Source of the DNA: CAZEAN01 sp964510225
GTDB lineage: Bacteria > Planctomycetota > Planctomycetia > Isosphaerales > Isosphaeraceae
Assembly (NCBI GenBank): GCA_964510225.1
Contig: CAZEAN010000081.1
Coordinates: 1-25,523, forward strand
Direction of reading: 5' to 3'
DNA: 25,523 nucleotides
Shown: positions 1 through 8,686 of the stretch, in pieces
How the letters are laid out: the number at the start of each line of letters is the position of its first letter
How positions within the stretch are numbered: the stretch's first letter is position 1
Notes under the pieces: model-generated
Seen by the model: only the letters and a program-made list of their open reading frames with translations
Databases searched by the model: none
What the model was told of the DNA's origin: nothing
Position numbers and translations under genes: made by a program

Positions 1-707
1 GCTTCGGTGGTCCACTCGTGCCAGAGTTCGCGGAGAACGGGTGATTCCAACATCGTTTCTCTTCCTCCAAAGAGCTTGGTCAACCACTCTGTGTCATCAT
101 ATCGCAAGCTCGCTAAAACCCAAGTCACCGCAAGCATATTGGCGGCTTGGTCAGGTGGCGATTCCGCTTCGATCCGTCCTCGTGATGCCCGAAAGACTGG
201 TTCGGGATCGCCCTCGATCTCAGTCAGTGCCAGCCAAGGCAGGACACCAGGGTCCCCACTGGCGAGCAAGTCGTCGGCCTTGAGCTTCCAGAGTTCCACG
301 ACCTTCCAGCGCCAATCGAATCCAGAACAGTCGAGGCGGCTCACTAACGAGGCAGCACCAGTGACCTCGTACTTGCCGCGCGGCCGTAGGATGATGCTGA
401 TGATCTCGGGGAGCTTGTCGTACTTGAAGTAGGCGAGCATTGCGTTGCGGAGAATCTGATCATCAAGCCGCTTGTCGGGATAGGTTGCGATCTCGAGAAG
501 GATGAGATCCAGCGATGATTGGCCGTCGAATTGAACTTCGAAGAGTGCATCGGGCCACTGCCGAGGCTGGACGATTTCACCTTGAGTCAGTCTGAGGGAG
601 TGGATCCCCTCGATCCCGGCTAACCATCTGAGCAAGGATTTCGGATGGTGTTGGATCAACCACTTGGTGCTTCGGTCATAAGGTTGATGCTCGGGTTCAA
701 TCGACAT
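1..707 (-). CDS. Rpn-like PD-(D/E)XK family protein, C-terminus cut by window edge
   Basis: An open frame runs without a stop from an ATG at 707 to the left edge, about 235 residues. It opens MSIEPEHQPYDRSTKWLIQH and continues with a stretch around residues 26-60 (LRWLAGIEG, then WPDALFEV). This resembles planctomycete and cyanobacterial proteins annotated as Rpn-family recombination-promoting nuclease/putative transposase or DUF4351-like. A PD-(D/E)XK-like core can be proposed: D53 in WPDALFEV, then E72 in LLEIATYPDKR, followed by a helix and strand (KLPEIISIILRPRGKY). The usual Lys or Gln two residues after the acid is Ala74, so catalytic competence is uncertain. It is divergent from the permease at 978 and has no evident operon partner in the window. 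The family call is by recognition of overall pattern; the open frame is clear, the function is not. Confidence 0.7.
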   Translation of the reverse strand, partial: MSIEPEHQPYDRSTKWLIQHHPKSLLRWLAGIEGIHSLRLTQGEIVQPRQWPDALFEVQFDGQSSLDLILLEIATYPDKRLDDQILRNAMLAYFKYDKLPEIISIILRPRGKYEVTGAASLVSRLDCSGFDWRWKVVELWKLKADDLLASGDPGVLPWLALTEIEGDPEPVFRASRGRIEAESPPDQAANMLAVTWVLASLRYDDTEWLTKLFGGRETMLESPVLRELWHEWTTE

Positions 708-977
708 GATTGGCTCCTCTGATGCGGTCTCTCTTGAGAACCACATAAAGGAGACTCAGGGATTTGCTCAAGGTCAAACTCTCGGACCAGTTTCTTTTTC
801 ATCCATTGAACGCCGACTCAAGTTGTTCCAGGCGGACAAGTTCGGTTCCAGCGCCCGAGATGGATCATCGACGCTCGAACCGATAGTCGCGGCCACTCGT
901 ATTAGAGGGTCAATCAATTGGTTGACGAGACGATCTGGTTGTAGATCCGCGACAGATTCGGTTCATCGCTGAGTCGA

Positions 978-2927
978 ATGATCATCGCGTTTCGAGGGTC
1001 GGCTCCGTTACTCCGCCTGCTTCGACATCAGGAGAACCCCTTCGTGTTCGCCGGACCCATTATTGCCCGGGAAGTTCTCACGGCTCCTCGACCACTCCGC
1101 TACTATGCCTTTCGGGCTTCCTATGCTGGCCTCTTGCTGATCCTGATGCTGACAGCCTGGCAAGCATTCGTGGGTTGGAACGAAGGCGACCTTCTCAGCA
1201 TTCTCTCACGATTCGGCGCGATTCTGTTTTGGCTCTTTTCGTTTATTCAGATCGCATTGATGCTTTTCTTTGCACCCGTGGCCGCAGCAACCGCAATTGC
1301 TCACGAAAAAGATCGACGGACGTTTGTTCTGTTGATGATGACCGATTTGACTGATCTGGAAATCATTTTAGGGAAGCTGACCACCAGCCTCCTCCAAATC
1401 CTGACGATGATGCTGACGTCGCTACCGGTCTTCGCAGCCTGTATCTTGTTAGGAGGCGTTTCGTTAGGGCAAGTGATCGATGTCTTTCTCGTGACCGTTG
1501 CAGCCGGCCTTTTTGGCGGCTCTCTGGGGATGCTCGTTGCCCTCTGGCGGGATCGTACCTATCAATCGATCGCGCTTTCGGTGCTCTCGATGGTTTTGGT
1601 CCTGACGATCGGTCAGATCGCTTCGGTCCTCCTTCCTGAAGGGTCGACGTTTGGGTCCGCCTTGAGCCCGTTTACGGCGATCCAGGTCGCTATTCGTCCT
1701 CGTCCTGATCGCTTGATTGGCCCGCTCAGTGCGTCGACGCTTGGCTTTGCGGGAATCTACCTGGCCGGGACGATCGGATTGATCGTCTTTGGAGTCTCGA
1801 TGCTCCGGGTCTGGAATCCGGGCCGTAACGAGCCCCGTGAACAACGAGAAGGCGCTGAGGAGGCCGCGGTCGTCGAGCAGCTCTTCGAGGTCTCAGAGTC
1901 AGAAGAGGGCTTGGAACAACAAGTCGGTGCTGAAGCAACAGGAGAGAGCAGGACTGAATCTCCGGCGCTGGTTGGAGTCGCTGAGCGTCGTGAGACGACC
2001 GGCCTCCACGTCCCCCGACGAACTCACCGACGTGTTGTCAAAGAGTTCCGTCCTCATCGGAAGGTCTGGAAAACGCCGATTATCTGGCGTGAGCTGCGGA
2101 CTCGGGCCTATGGAACCAAGCCACTGATTACTAAAGGTGCCTATGTGTTAGCGTTCGGGCTCGGTGCGGTCGTGTATTCCTACTATGTTGCGCAAGGCGA
2201 AGACCCTTGGAGTGGTGTGAAAGCGATCATCCCGGCACTCCTGGCGGTCCTCAGCCTGATTCTGATCACAGCTCAGTCGGTCACCTCGTTGACAAGTGAA
2301 CGGGACTCAGGTGCTCTTGATCTCTTGTTGGTTACCGAGCTGAGTCCTCGTGAGTTCATTTATGGGAAGCTCTATGGGGCCCTTTATAATGCAAAAGAAA
2401 TGCTCATTTTGCCGATTCTGTTCATGATCGGGCTGACTTTTTATGGAGCGATCAGTATTGAGAATCTCATCTTTATCCTCATTGACTTCCTCTTGCTCGC
2501 CCACTTTGCCGCGATGTTGGGGCTCCATGCCGCGATTACGTATACAAATAGTCGTCAGGCGGTGGCGAACTGTCTTGCGACGATGTTCTTCTTGATGCTC
2601 GGGATTTTCATCTGTGCGGTTCTAATTATTGAGAGCCGTCAGGAGTTCGCCCGACAGCTTTTGAGCTTCTTGATTTTCATTGGGGCCGGTAGTTTGGCAC
2701 TCTATGCGTCGCTCGGTGCCAAGAATCCTTCGCCGGCAATCGGATTGGTCGCCTTGCTGACACCCTTCTGGTCGTTCTATTGTATTATCAGCATCTTGCA
2801 GCAAGACTTTGGGGCGTCGTTCCTGGTCTGCCTGGCAATTTACACCTTTGCCTTGAGTTCGATGCTGATTCCGGCGGTCAGCGAGTTCGACATCGCCCTC
2901 GGTCGGACCAACGCCTTGCAGGGATAG
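978..2927 (+). CDS. Two-lobed ABC-2 type transporter permease
   Basis: A 649-residue polytopic membrane protein of the ABC-2 permease type. It contains two related halves. Lobe A has IIAREVLTAPR (about 28-38), membrane segments about 48-68, 82-105, 136-160, 165-190, 198-220 and 257-275, and the cytoplasmic motif HEKDRRTFVLLMMTDLTDLE (109-128). Lobe B has PIIWRELRTRAYG (367-379), TSERDSGALDLLLVTELS (439-456) and further membrane segments to about 632. An acidic, Glu-rich linker (about 282-335) joins them. The matching SERD/HEKD-LL-LTDL-GKL pattern shows an internal duplication, so a single chain may supply both membrane halves of the transporter. No ATPase gene is present in the window. The ATG at 978 lacks a strong Shine-Dalgarno sequence but gives the natural N-terminus. 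The substrate cannot be inferred. Confidence 0.88.
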   Translation: MIIAFRGSAPLLRLLRHQENPFVFAGPIIAREVLTAPRPLRYYAFRASYAGLLLILMLTAWQAFVGWNEGDLLSILSRFGAILFWLFSFIQIALMLFFAPVAAATAIAHEKDRRTFVLLMMTDLTDLEIILGKLTTSLLQILTMMLTSLPVFAACILLGGVSLGQVIDVFLVTVAAGLFGGSLGMLVALWRDRTYQSIALSVLSMVLVLTIGQIASVLLPEGSTFGSALSPFTAIQVAIRPRPDRLIGPLSASTLGFAGIYLAGTIGLIVFGVSMLRVWNPGRNEPREQREGAEEAAVVEQLFEVSESEEGLEQQVGAEATGESRTESPALVGVAERRETTGLHVPRRTHRRVVKEFRPHRKVWKTPIIWRELRTRAYGTKPLITKGAYVLAFGLGAVVYSYYVAQGEDPWSGVKAIIPALLAVLSLILITAQSVTSLTSERDSGALDLLLVTELSPREFIYGKLYGALYNAKEMLILPILFMIGLTFYGAISIENLIFILIDFLLLAHFAAMLGLHAAITYTNSRQAVANCLATMFFLMLGIFICAVLIIESRQEFARQLLSFLIFIGAGSLALYASLGAKNPSPAIGLVALLTPFWSFYCIISILQQDFGASFLVCLAIYTFALSSMLIPAVSEFDIALGRTNALQG

Positions 2928-2963
2928 CGGTTATCCGTTCTGATCAACCCCCTCCGCCGTCGC

Positions 2964-3007
2964 CAATTGTCCCGCTCCGTAGCCGCTACTTGAATGCGGG
3001 ACAATTG
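2964..3007. repeat. Perfect 12-bp inverted repeat with nested palindrome
   Basis: CAATTGTCCCGC at 2964-2975 is exactly inverted as GCGGGACAATTG at 2996-3007. The 20-nt loop holds a smaller palindrome, GTAGC-C-GCTAC. It sits 36 bp after the permease stop and 43 bp before the heme-protein start. There is no U-run, so it is not a classical intrinsic terminator. A REP-like repeat or an mRNA stem between the two genes are the better readings. Confidence 0.6.
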
Positions 3008-3050
3008 TTCCGGGGCTACAACACCTGTCTGTATTGGGGAGGATGGCTAG

Positions 3051-6000
3051 GTGCGATCGGTCTTCAGAATTCGGATCGTAGGAGTGATGCTCCTCATCGT
3101 GCTCTCGGCGCTCTTGCTAGTCCTCTACCAACAGTTGCGGACCAATTTCGAGAAGCGCCGTGAGGAGAGTCGCGTCTTAGCCTCCAATTCGCCGAAGGTG
3201 ATCCCTCGATTGGCGCTGATGCCGATCGGTTTCGATCTTGAACGTATCAATCAGGACGACCAAGAACCTGGATCGAGTTCAGGATCAGCAACAGACTCAC
3301 CAGGTGATCACACAACTCTCGCCGACGAGTTACCGAGGATTCCCCCTCGTGACCCATCCGTTGCGTTCAAAACCTTCCAACTCCATGCGGGCTTCCGACT
3401 GGAGCCGGTCGCGGTGGAGCCGATGGTCACTGACCCGGTCGATGCTTGTTTCGATGCCGATGGCCGACTCTACGTCGTTGAGATGCGGGGGTATCCGTAT
3501 CCAACTGAGCAACCCTTCGGCCGAGTCAGGCTCTTAGAGGATGTCGATGGCGATCGGGTTTATGACCAAGGTACGACGTTCCTCGATCAGCTTGACTGGC
3601 CGACCGCCGTACTCCCGTACGATGGTGGTGTTTTTGTCGCGGTTGCTCCCGATATCATCTACGCCAAGGATCTGGACAACGATGGTGTTGCCGATGAACG
3701 TCGCGTTGTCTTCAGTGGGTTCGGAAAGCGCAACGTCCAAGCACTCCTTAATGGGCTGGAATGGGGCCCCGATGGTTGGATCTACGGGATCGGAAGCAGT
3801 AATGGCGGCACAATCGTCGCGCCTGATTATCCTGAACTCCCCGTGGTAGAACTTGGATCGCGCGACTTTCGGTTCCATCCTTCCGGGACCAAATTTGAAG
3901 TGATCAGTGGTGCCGGTCAGTTCGGACATAGCTTTGATGACTGGGGGCATCGGTTTACTTGCCGCAACAGCAACCATATCCGCCAAGTGGTCCTTCCAGC
4001 CGCTGCGATCGACCGTAATCCGGTCTACAGTCCACCGAAGACCGTGGCTGACATCAGTCTTGAAGGGAATGCGGCCCCTGTTTTTCGGATCAGTGAAGCA
4101 GAACCTTGGCGTGTTGTCCGGACCCGAGAACGAGCAGCCGACCCTTCCTTTCGCGCTCGACTTCCTGAAACCGAACTCGTGGCCACTGGGTTCTTCACCT
4201 CGGCGACTGGAATCACGGTTTACCGAGGCTCAGCCTTCCCCATCGAATTTGCTAATAACGTGTTCATTGGTGACGTCGGGGGAAACTTAATACATCGTAA
4301 AATACTGGATTCCAGTGGTCCGATCTTCCAAGCTCGTCGCGCTCGTGACGGAGTCGAGTTTCTGCGTTCCACCGACAACTGGTTTCGCCCCGTCAACTTT
4401 CGGAACACGCCCGACGGTACCCTCCTCATCCTCGACATGTATCGGGAGACAATCGAGCATCCTTGGTCGATCCCGGAGCCGATCAAGAAACACCTCGACC
4501 TGACGAGCGGTCGAGATCGAGGCCGGATTTACCACCTCGTCCCCGAGGAGTTTACACCGAGGACGCGACCTCAGTTGAGCACGGCTCCAACGGAAGAGTT
4601 GGTAGAGCTGTTAGCTGATCGTGATGGTTGGTACCGCGAGACGGCCCGTCGACTCCTCTTCGAACGCGCCGATCCTGGAGCGATCCCGGGGCTCCGGTCA
4701 ATCGTCCAGTCCAATGCAGAACCGGTGGCACGTTGCTTTGCACTGACGACCCTGGATGGTCTCAATGCGTTGGAGGTGGAAGATCTCCTCGCGACGGTCA
4801 ACGACGCTGACCCTCGGCTTCGTGAGGTCGCTGTGAGATTGGCAGCACCTTATCTTGATCAAGATGATCGACTCCGTCGCACTCTCCTTGATGCCGTTGA
4901 TGACCCTGCTCTGATGGTTCGCTTACAAGTTGCGTTGTCCTTGGGCGCAAGCCGATCGCCGGAAGTCACGACAGGGCTCGCTGAGATTGCGTTCAGAGAT
5001 TCGAGGGATGAGTGGATTCGGTCCGCCGTGATGACGTCCGTCCATGATCGAGCCCTGGAGTTACTCGCGCTGATAATCACTGAAGATCGGTTTCAAGAGG
5101 TCTTCAATGCTGATAAGTGGATCCAAGATCTGAGTCTGACTGCTGGATCGACGTCGGACCTGAACCAACTCCGAGAGATGGTTCGACGGGCCTTAGACCA
5201 GGACGACGTACCCCTCCGACTCCTGATCGGAATGGTCAACGGCTTCAATGATGGGCGTCTGCGCGCAGGCTTGCCCAAACTCCAGCTCAGTGACGGCTCA
5301 CCGTTCGCTTCATTACTACAGCCAGTTTTCGAAGAGGCGATTGCACGGGCTAACGAACCAGGGCCTCTTCCGGAACAAATCGAGTTTATTCGATTTGTTG
5401 GACTTGCCGAAGGATCGGTCGCACTCCCGTTTCTGGCTGAATTCCTCCATGGAAAGTACCCGAGAGCGGTCCAACTCGAAGCACTTCAGCGGCTGGGTCG
5501 GCGTGTTGAATCATCGGTTGGAGAGTTTATCACCGCGGAATGGTCAAGGATGACTCCAGTCCTCCGTCGTGAAGCAGTTGAGGTCCTTCTTGGACGACAA
5601 GATCGGATCGAGAGCCTCCTCGATGCGATCGAATCGGGGAAAATCCTACCCGCTGCCCTCGATCCCGACGATCAGGAGCGACTTCTGAACCAGGCTGACG
5701 ACCGTCTCCAAGATCGAGTGAAGAGACTCCTTGCCGAGGCTGGGATCAAGCAAGATCGTGCCCAACTGGTATCCGATTATGAGGAGTCGATTGTTGCCGA
5801 TGGAAGTTCCGATGCAGGCTTCCAGGTCTATCAAGAAGTCTGTGCAACTTGTCATCGTGCCCGAGGTGGTGGCGTTGCGATTGGTCCTGATCTAGAGTCG
5901 GTCTCCAATCGAGACAAGAGAAGCTTACTTGTCCAGGTTCTTGATCCAAATCGTGAGGTCTTGCCGCAGTACATCGACTACAATGTCGCAACCGTCGATG

Positions 6001-6203
6001 GACGAACCCTCTCAGGAATGATCCAGAACGAAACATCGACATCGATTACATTTGTTCGTGCGGAAAGGGCGATTGATGTAGTCTCGAGAGACCAGATTGA
6101 AGAACTTAAAGCAACTGGTCGTTCGTTGATGCCAGAAGGACTGGAACGGCAAGTAAGCCCGACACAGATGAACGATCTGCTTACGTTCATCCAAAGCTTG
6201 TAG
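3051..6203 (+). CDS. PVC-type membrane-anchored propeller/HEAT/heme-binding (CxxCH) protein
   Basis: A 1050-residue multidomain protein, probably exported. Residues 9-27 are a membrane anchor or uncleaved signal. A low-complexity spacer runs to about 100. About 105-495 is an NHL/soluble-glucose-dehydrogenase-like beta-propeller matching the membrane-bound dehydrogenase domain of Pirellula/Verrucomicrobium (TIGR02604-like: HAGFRLEPVAVEP, DADGRLYVVEMRGYPYP, LLILDMYRETIEHPW). About 510-890 is helical and HEAT-like. The C-terminal 120 residues match the planctomycete heme-binding domain (TIGR02603-like), with CATCH at 931-935 (Cys931, Cys934, His935) and IGPDL downstream. Such proteins are thought to take part in periplasmic oxidation of sugars or polyols, but the substrate is not shown. 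The start is GTG at 3051 with a GGAGG about 8 bases upstream. It converges on the VWA gene with only 11 bp between stops. Confidence 0.92.
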   Translation: MRSVFRIRIVGVMLLIVLSALLLVLYQQLRTNFEKRREESRVLASNSPKVIPRLALMPIGFDLERINQDDQEPGSSSGSATDSPGDHTTLADELPRIPPRDPSVAFKTFQLHAGFRLEPVAVEPMVTDPVDACFDADGRLYVVEMRGYPYPTEQPFGRVRLLEDVDGDRVYDQGTTFLDQLDWPTAVLPYDGGVFVAVAPDIIYAKDLDNDGVADERRVVFSGFGKRNVQALLNGLEWGPDGWIYGIGSSNGGTIVAPDYPELPVVELGSRDFRFHPSGTKFEVISGAGQFGHSFDDWGHRFTCRNSNHIRQVVLPAAAIDRNPVYSPPKTVADISLEGNAAPVFRISEAEPWRVVRTRERAADPSFRARLPETELVATGFFTSATGITVYRGSAFPIEFANNVFIGDVGGNLIHRKILDSSGPIFQARRARDGVEFLRSTDNWFRPVNFRNTPDGTLLILDMYRETIEHPWSIPEPIKKHLDLTSGRDRGRIYHLVPEEFTPRTRPQLSTAPTEELVELLADRDGWYRETARRLLFERADPGAIPGLRSIVQSNAEPVARCFALTTLDGLNALEVEDLLATVNDADPRLREVAVRLAAPYLDQDDRLRRTLLDAVDDPALMVRLQVALSLGASRSPEVTTGLAEIAFRDSRDEWIRSAVMTSVHDRALELLALIITEDRFQEVFNADKWIQDLSLTAGSTSDLNQLREMVRRALDQDDVPLRLLIGMVNGFNDGRLRAGLPKLQLSDGSPFASLLQPVFEEAIARANEPGPLPEQIEFIRFVGLAEGSVALPFLAEFLHGKYPRAVQLEALQRLGRRVESSVGEFITAEWSRMTPVLRREAVEVLLGRQDRIESLLDAIESGKILPAALDPDDQERLLNQADDRLQDRVKRLLAEAGIKQDRAQLVSDYEESIVADGSSDAGFQVYQEVCATCHRARGGGVAIGPDLESVSNRDKRSLLVQVLDPNREVLPQYIDYNVATVDGRTLSGMIQNETSTSITFVRAERAIDVVSRDQIEELKATGRSLMPEGLERQVSPTQMNDLLTFIQSL

Positions 6204-6214
6204 AGATTCTCAGA

Positions 6215-8686
6215 TTAAGGAAGCTCTGCTCGTTTGCGAATAATCCACTCTACAGTCAAAAGTGAAAAGAAAAGTAGGAGGAAGAATGGTTGATCCCAGA
6301 GGGTTCGACGCTCGGAACGCTCACGATCGATAGTAATTGGTCTGATCAACTCAGCGAGTCGTCCAGCTTCATAATCACGGAGCAAAACGCCACCTGTAAC
6401 GTTGGCGAGCTGTTCGAGTAGATCGGCCCGGGCGCTGAGTTCGATGAGTTCTCCGTTCTCGGGTGAAGTGACCTCAAAGGTTGCTTCAACCGGAGGGAGT
6501 TCTTCGGAGTCGAAGAAATCGTCAAGTTCCGGAGCTTCCAAAACAGCTCGATACCTACCAGGAAGAAGGTCCGATACGGTACCCTCAAAGTCCCGAAGGC
6601 GACCGGGTACAGGTCGGAGCCGAACTAATGCCAAGGGTGAAGCTTCTGCTGAGTCTGCGCTTTTTTCAGGATAAACCCGAACGGCAGTCAGAAGGTCCGA
6701 AGTAACTCCGGTTACTTCTGGACCAAACTGAGCTTGCAGTGCAATTGCCTCTCCTTCAACCGTTTGGGCTTGGAGAGGGCCGAACCGGACCAGGTCGTTC
6801 CCTCCAGACGGTTCTTCAACAGTCCCCCAACGAACGACTTGGCCCCAGAATCGATGATGGTACGGATCGCCAACCCGAAGACGCCAACGCCAGGTGCTGT
6901 CGGTACCGACCCAGAACACATTCCCGAGACCGAACGGTTGGGTGGCAACAGTGGCTCGGTTGTCAGCATCGGGAGCATTTGGCTCCGGTGACGCTACAAC
7001 AAGCAGTGGCGTTGCACCTGGCTTGGCTGCCCCAACCAGAGCCCAAGGCATTGGAGCAAGTCGGCTCCAGGCCAATCGGCTTGCTGAAGGATTGGTCGCA
7101 AATTGGAGCATCGGCCATTGGTTCATCTCTTCCGATGCGGAGAGGGTTGGTACTAACTGAACCCCGGCAGGAAGGGAGAGACGGTTGGGGTCGATTGCAC
7201 TCGGGTCAATCGTTGACAATTCGAGATCTGAAACGGGTAGAAGCTCTTGCATCAGCCGATGATCGCGCCAACGATCTGGCCAGGATCTTGGTCCTGTCAA
7301 GATAACAAGTGTGCCGCCTTGATCGGCGACGAACAACTCGAGGCGTTCCAGCAAGGAGTCGGAGAGCTTCTCTGGTGGGACGTCACCGAGAATGATCACG
7401 TTAAACTCAGAGATGGGGTCAGATTGGTTCGAACCAGGCTCCGGTGGTGGAGGGAGGCTGGTCGCGAAGGTTGGCCTCGTGGAAACGTTGGAGTTCGGAG
7501 GCTCGAGCAGTACTTCGCTCAGGTCGACCTGGGAATCACGACGGAGTGCATTCCGGATGAATTGAAACTCCCAGCGCGCTTCGAGGTCCACCAGGAGAAC
7601 TCGGATCGGGTCCTCCTGGACCCGGAGATCGAACGAACGTTTGTTGTTCTCCACTCTGGCGTCCGAGGTTGACTCCTTCGGATCTACCGTTGCAGTGAAG
7701 TGTTGGTTCCCCTCTTCCGAGATCGGCAGACGGAACGGGACGAAGATCCGGCCTTCATCCGATTCGACTGTCGCCAACTCTTGCAGTGTCACCCCATTGG
7801 AATTCTCAAGAGTCACCGGGATTTTAGTACCCTGCTCAAGACCACTAACAGCAACTTCGACCGAGACAGCAATTGTGTCACCAGGGAAGGCAGACGGGGG
7901 TGCTTGGATCTCGGCAATTGCGACATCCCTGGGGGGGGCGGTCGACCCCATCAGGACTGGATAGATTGGTATGGTTCTGAGTGTGCCGTTTGTTTCTTGT
8001 ACAAGATTGGTGATTGAGGAGGGCTCGATCGCGTTGTGCCGACCGTCTGAGAGTAGTATGACTGCAGTGATCGGTTCGGTTTCGGATGTAGCAGAGATTG
8101 ATTGGAAGACAGGATTCCAGTTGGTTTCATCACGATCCTCTGTACGTATTCCGAGTCTCTCAAGCTGATCTTCCTTCAGTGCCTCTAAGAATTGACTTAC
8201 CTCCACCGTAGTCATCCGGTGAGCAAAACTGAGGAGTTCGACAGGCTGGTTGTCGCGGAGCCCTTGGAAACCAGGACCTCGGAGAATCCGTGCTACGGTT
8301 TCGAGTCGAGTTTCTAAGCGGCCCGATTGCCGAGGATCTAATCCAGGGGCTTGCTGGAGTAACTCTACCTCAGCGGGATCGCGTCGATTGTCTTCGGTCT
8401 CCATGCTTCCAGAAACGTCAACCGCCACCACGACGCGCCCGGTAATTTCTTCACGCCAGGATCGAATTGCAACTGGCTCGAGGAAGGCAAGGGTAAGGGA
8501 TCCGGCGGCAGCAATCCGGAACGCGGTTAAGACGAGACCGACCCTCCGTGTCACTAGACGTCGTTCGGCGCGATAGAGCAATCCGAGCAGGAGAATGGTG
8601 ACGATCCCGACGATGAACCAGAGCCAACTAGCAGGGCTGAGATCGAGTGCGATTCGATTCTCTAGGGTTCGATCGAGCCAGTTCAT
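6215..8686 (-). CDS. VWA-domain membrane protein with amidotransferase-like region (BatA/planctomycete type)
   Basis: An 823-residue protein with two N-terminal membrane helices (about 20-37 and 50-70) and one near the C-terminus (about 795-812). Between them lies a von Willebrand A domain (about 84-260) with an intact MIDAS start, DVSGS (Asp90, Ser92, Ser94), and a later LLSDGRHN strand. Then comes an Ig-like or CARDB-like stretch (about 262-360; PPSAFPGDTIAVSVEV). Next is a class I glutamine-amidotransferase-like fold (about 364-560; IRVLLVDLEARWEFQFIRNAL and LVILTGPRSW). This architecture is common in Planctomycetes and is usually annotated only as VWA or glutamine amidotransferase; the biochemical role is unknown. 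Its ATG overlaps the rsmA stop as ATGA, and its ribosome site (GGGGAAGG) lies inside the rsmA tail codons, so translational coupling is likely. Confidence 0.88.
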   Translation of the reverse strand: MNWLDRTLENRIALDLSPASWLWFIVGIVTILLLGLLYRAERRLVTRRVGLVLTAFRIAAAGSLTLAFLEPVAIRSWREEITGRVVVAVDVSGSMETEDNRRDPAEVELLQQAPGLDPRQSGRLETRLETVARILRGPGFQGLRDNQPVELLSFAHRMTTVEVSQFLEALKEDQLERLGIRTEDRDETNWNPVFQSISATSETEPITAVILLSDGRHNAIEPSSITNLVQETNGTLRTIPIYPVLMGSTAPPRDVAIAEIQAPPSAFPGDTIAVSVEVAVSGLEQGTKIPVTLENSNGVTLQELATVESDEGRIFVPFRLPISEEGNQHFTATVDPKESTSDARVENNKRSFDLRVQEDPIRVLLVDLEARWEFQFIRNALRRDSQVDLSEVLLEPPNSNVSTRPTFATSLPPPPEPGSNQSDPISEFNVIILGDVPPEKLSDSLLERLELFVADQGGTLVILTGPRSWPDRWRDHRLMQELLPVSDLELSTIDPSAIDPNRLSLPAGVQLVPTLSASEEMNQWPMLQFATNPSASRLAWSRLAPMPWALVGAAKPGATPLLVVASPEPNAPDADNRATVATQPFGLGNVFWVGTDSTWRWRLRVGDPYHHRFWGQVVRWGTVEEPSGGNDLVRFGPLQAQTVEGEAIALQAQFGPEVTGVTSDLLTAVRVYPEKSADSAEASPLALVRLRPVPGRLRDFEGTVSDLLPGRYRAVLEAPELDDFFDSEELPPVEATFEVTSPENGELIELSARADLLEQLANVTGGVLLRDYEAGRLAELIRPITIDRERSERRTLWDQPFFLLLFFSLLTVEWIIRKRAELP

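Noticed and set aside
706..972. 88-residue plus-strand ORF in the 708-977 gap
   Set aside because: Starts inside the 5' end of the opposite-strand gene, lacks a ribosome site, and has a composition unlike a real protein.
6739..7305. 188-residue plus-strand ORF inside the VWA gene
   Set aside because: Antisense shadow of a clear, domain-bearing gene; low-complexity Gln/Arg-rich translation.
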